Positions 5,620 through 6,668 of a stretch of DNA of 6,668 nt are shown piece after piece. The notes beneath the pieces are model-generated. The model was given only the letters and a program-made list of their open reading frames with translations. It had not been told where the DNA came from and did not search any database. Both the position numbers and the translations under genes were made by a program. The stretch spans positions 1 through 6,668 of the forward strand of contig JBMHCM010000145.1 of NCBI GenBank assembly GCA_049889915.1. The letters are read 5' to 3'. How positions within the stretch are numbered: the first letter of the stretch is position 1; each line of letters begins with the position of its first letter. The stretch comes from UBA8337 sp049889915 (GTDB lineage Bacteria; Pseudomonadota; Alphaproteobacteria; RS24).

Positions 5620-6668
5620 GCGCGGCGGGCCGCATAATCTTGTAGGCTGGCTACGGAAAGCGGATTTTCCTCCATGGCCACAATGGCTGCGACAGCCGCT
5701 TCGGCCCCGGCCAGTGTGGTGTAATAGGGGATTTTGTTTTCCAATGCCGTGCGGCGGATGGATTTACTGTCGGCCAGCGATTGCTCGCCTTCCGTGGTGT
5801 TGACCACCAAATGTACCTCGCCGTTTTTCATGGCGTCGACAATATGCGGCTGGCCTTCCATTACCTTATTGACCGGTGTCACCGTCACGCCGTTTTCGTT
5901 CAAGAAACCGGCCGTGCCGCGCGTGGCAATCAATGAGAAGCCCAAATCCTGCAGCCGTTTGGCCGGTACAATGGCGCGTTGCTTATCGCTTTCGCGCACC
6001 GAAATAAAGGCCGTGCCGGCAGACGGCAATTTGGTGTTGCTGCCCAGCTGGCTTTTGGCAAAGGCGGTGGCGAAGTCCGTATCCAGACCCATCACTTCGC
6101 CGGTTGAGCGCATTTCCGGCCCCAGCACCGTATCAACACCTGGGAAACGATTGAACGGGAAGACACTCTCTTTCACCGCAATATGGTCATAGCTTTGCGC
6201 CGTCAGGTTAAATTCCGACAGCGGGGCTCCGGCCATCAAGCGGGCGGCGATACGGGCAATCGGCTGGCCCAGCACTTTGGCGACAAACGGCACGGTGCGG
6301 CTGGCCCGCGGATTGACCTCAATGACGAAAATATCCTCGCCTTGCACGGCAAATTGCACATTCATCAAACCGACTACATTAAGCGCTTTCGCCATGTCGG
6401 TGGCTTGGCGGCGCAATTCGTCGATAATGTCCTCAGACAAAGAGTGCGGCGGCATGGAGCAGGCACTGTCGCCGGAATGTACACCGGCTTCTTCAATATG
6501 TTCCAAAATGCCGGAGACGAAGACCGCCTCGCCATCGCTCAGCACATCGACATCAAGCTCGGTGGCGTCACGCAGATAGCCGTCAATCAGCACCGGGCTG
6601 TCACCCGACACGATAACCGCTTCGCGCATATAACGCTCCAGCTGCGCATCATTATTGACGATTTCCAT
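5610..6668 (-). CDS. carB: Carbamoyl-phosphate synthase large subunit, C-terminal third (5' end outside window)
   Basis: CarB, with the glutaminase CarA, makes carbamoyl phosphate from bicarbonate, glutamine nitrogen and two ATP, feeding pyrimidine and arginine synthesis in the cytosol. The visible 352 residues start inside the second ATP-grasp domain (carbamate phosphorylation). EAGVHSGDSACSMPP lies at residues 60-74. GLMNVQFAV has Gln105, and EVNPRASRT (117-125) has Glu117 and Asn119; by my alignment these correspond to E. coli Q829, E841 and N843. That places the first visible codon near E. coli residue 725. The ATG at the window edge is therefore an internal methionine of the GGRAMEIV-type motif, not the start. 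The last ~140 residues are the MGS-like allosteric domain (AGTAFISVRESDKQ, ATRGTAGFL, NTTEG), which in E. coli binds UMP, IMP and ornithine. The stop is a TAA inside a hairpin, and greA follows on the same strand. Confidence 0.97.
   Translation of the reverse strand: MEIVNNDAQLERYMREAVIVSGDSPVLIDGYLRDATELDVDVLSDGEAVFVSGILEHIEEAGVHSGDSACSMPPHSLSEDIIDELRRQATDMAKALNVVGLMNVQFAVQGEDIFVIEVNPRASRTVPFVAKVLGQPIARIAARLMAGAPLSEFNLTAQSYDHIAVKESVFPFNRFPGVDTVLGPEMRSTGEVMGLDTDFATAFAKSQLGSNTKLPSAGTAFISVRESDKQRAIVPAKRLQDLGFSLIATRGTAGFLNENGVTVTPVNKVMEGQPHIVDAMKNGEVHLVVNTTEGEQSLADSKSIRRTALENKIPYYTTLAGAEAAVAAIVAMEENPLSVASLQDYAARRAAE

Noticed and set aside
6666..6668. ATG at the right edge as the start of a short 352-residue gene
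   Set aside because: The codon aligns with an internal methionine of CarB near E. coli residue 725; the gene continues beyond the window.

Overview
The window looks like an ordinary stretch of an alphaproteobacterial chromosome. The main evidence is gene content: a DnaE2/ImuC-type mutagenic polymerase, carB followed directly by greA, an Lrp/AsnC regulator and trxB close by, and a bacterial member of the ELM1 (DUF1022) family. GC content is moderately high by eye. Every base from end to end is coding or lies in a gap of about 105 bases or less. I see no rRNA, tRNA, insertion sequence, phage gene, CRISPR array or long repeat. Codon use looks uniform, with no sign of recent transfer.

Layout, left to right. 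(1) Bases 2-1873, + strand: the C-terminal ~623 residues of dnaE2 (imuC), whose 5' end lies before the window. (2) 1888-2481, +: a cysteine-free DsbA-fold protein of the 2-hydroxychromene-2-carboxylate isomerase / kappa-GST type, 14 bases downstream and probably co-transcribed. (3) 2482-3447, -: trxB, convergent with the isomerase gene with no base between the stop codons. (4) 3552-4514, -: an ELM1-family GT-B-like protein. (5) A 67-base AT-rich divergent intergenic region carrying a 15-base dyad. (6) 4582-5061, +: an Lrp/AsnC regulator. (7) 5063-5536, -: greA, convergent with the regulator gene with one base between stops. (8) 5610-6668, -: the C-terminal 353 codons (352 residues plus stop) of carB, whose 5' end lies beyond the window. 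The carB-greA gap holds an inverted repeat overlapping the carB stop and a second one reaching the greA Shine-Dalgarno sequence.

Functionally these are mostly housekeeping and stress genes. DnaE2 does mutagenic translesion synthesis with ImuA/ImuB, which should be encoded upstream but are not visible. TrxB keeps thioredoxin reduced. GreA rescues backtracked RNA polymerase. CarB makes carbamoyl phosphate for pyrimidine and arginine synthesis. The Lrp-type protein may regulate itself and the divergent ELM1 gene. The least understood gene is the ELM1 homologue. I found no convincing new multi-gene system. The points worth a second look are the ELM1 protein, the DnaE2 C-terminal tail, the possible operator, and the structured carB-greA junction.
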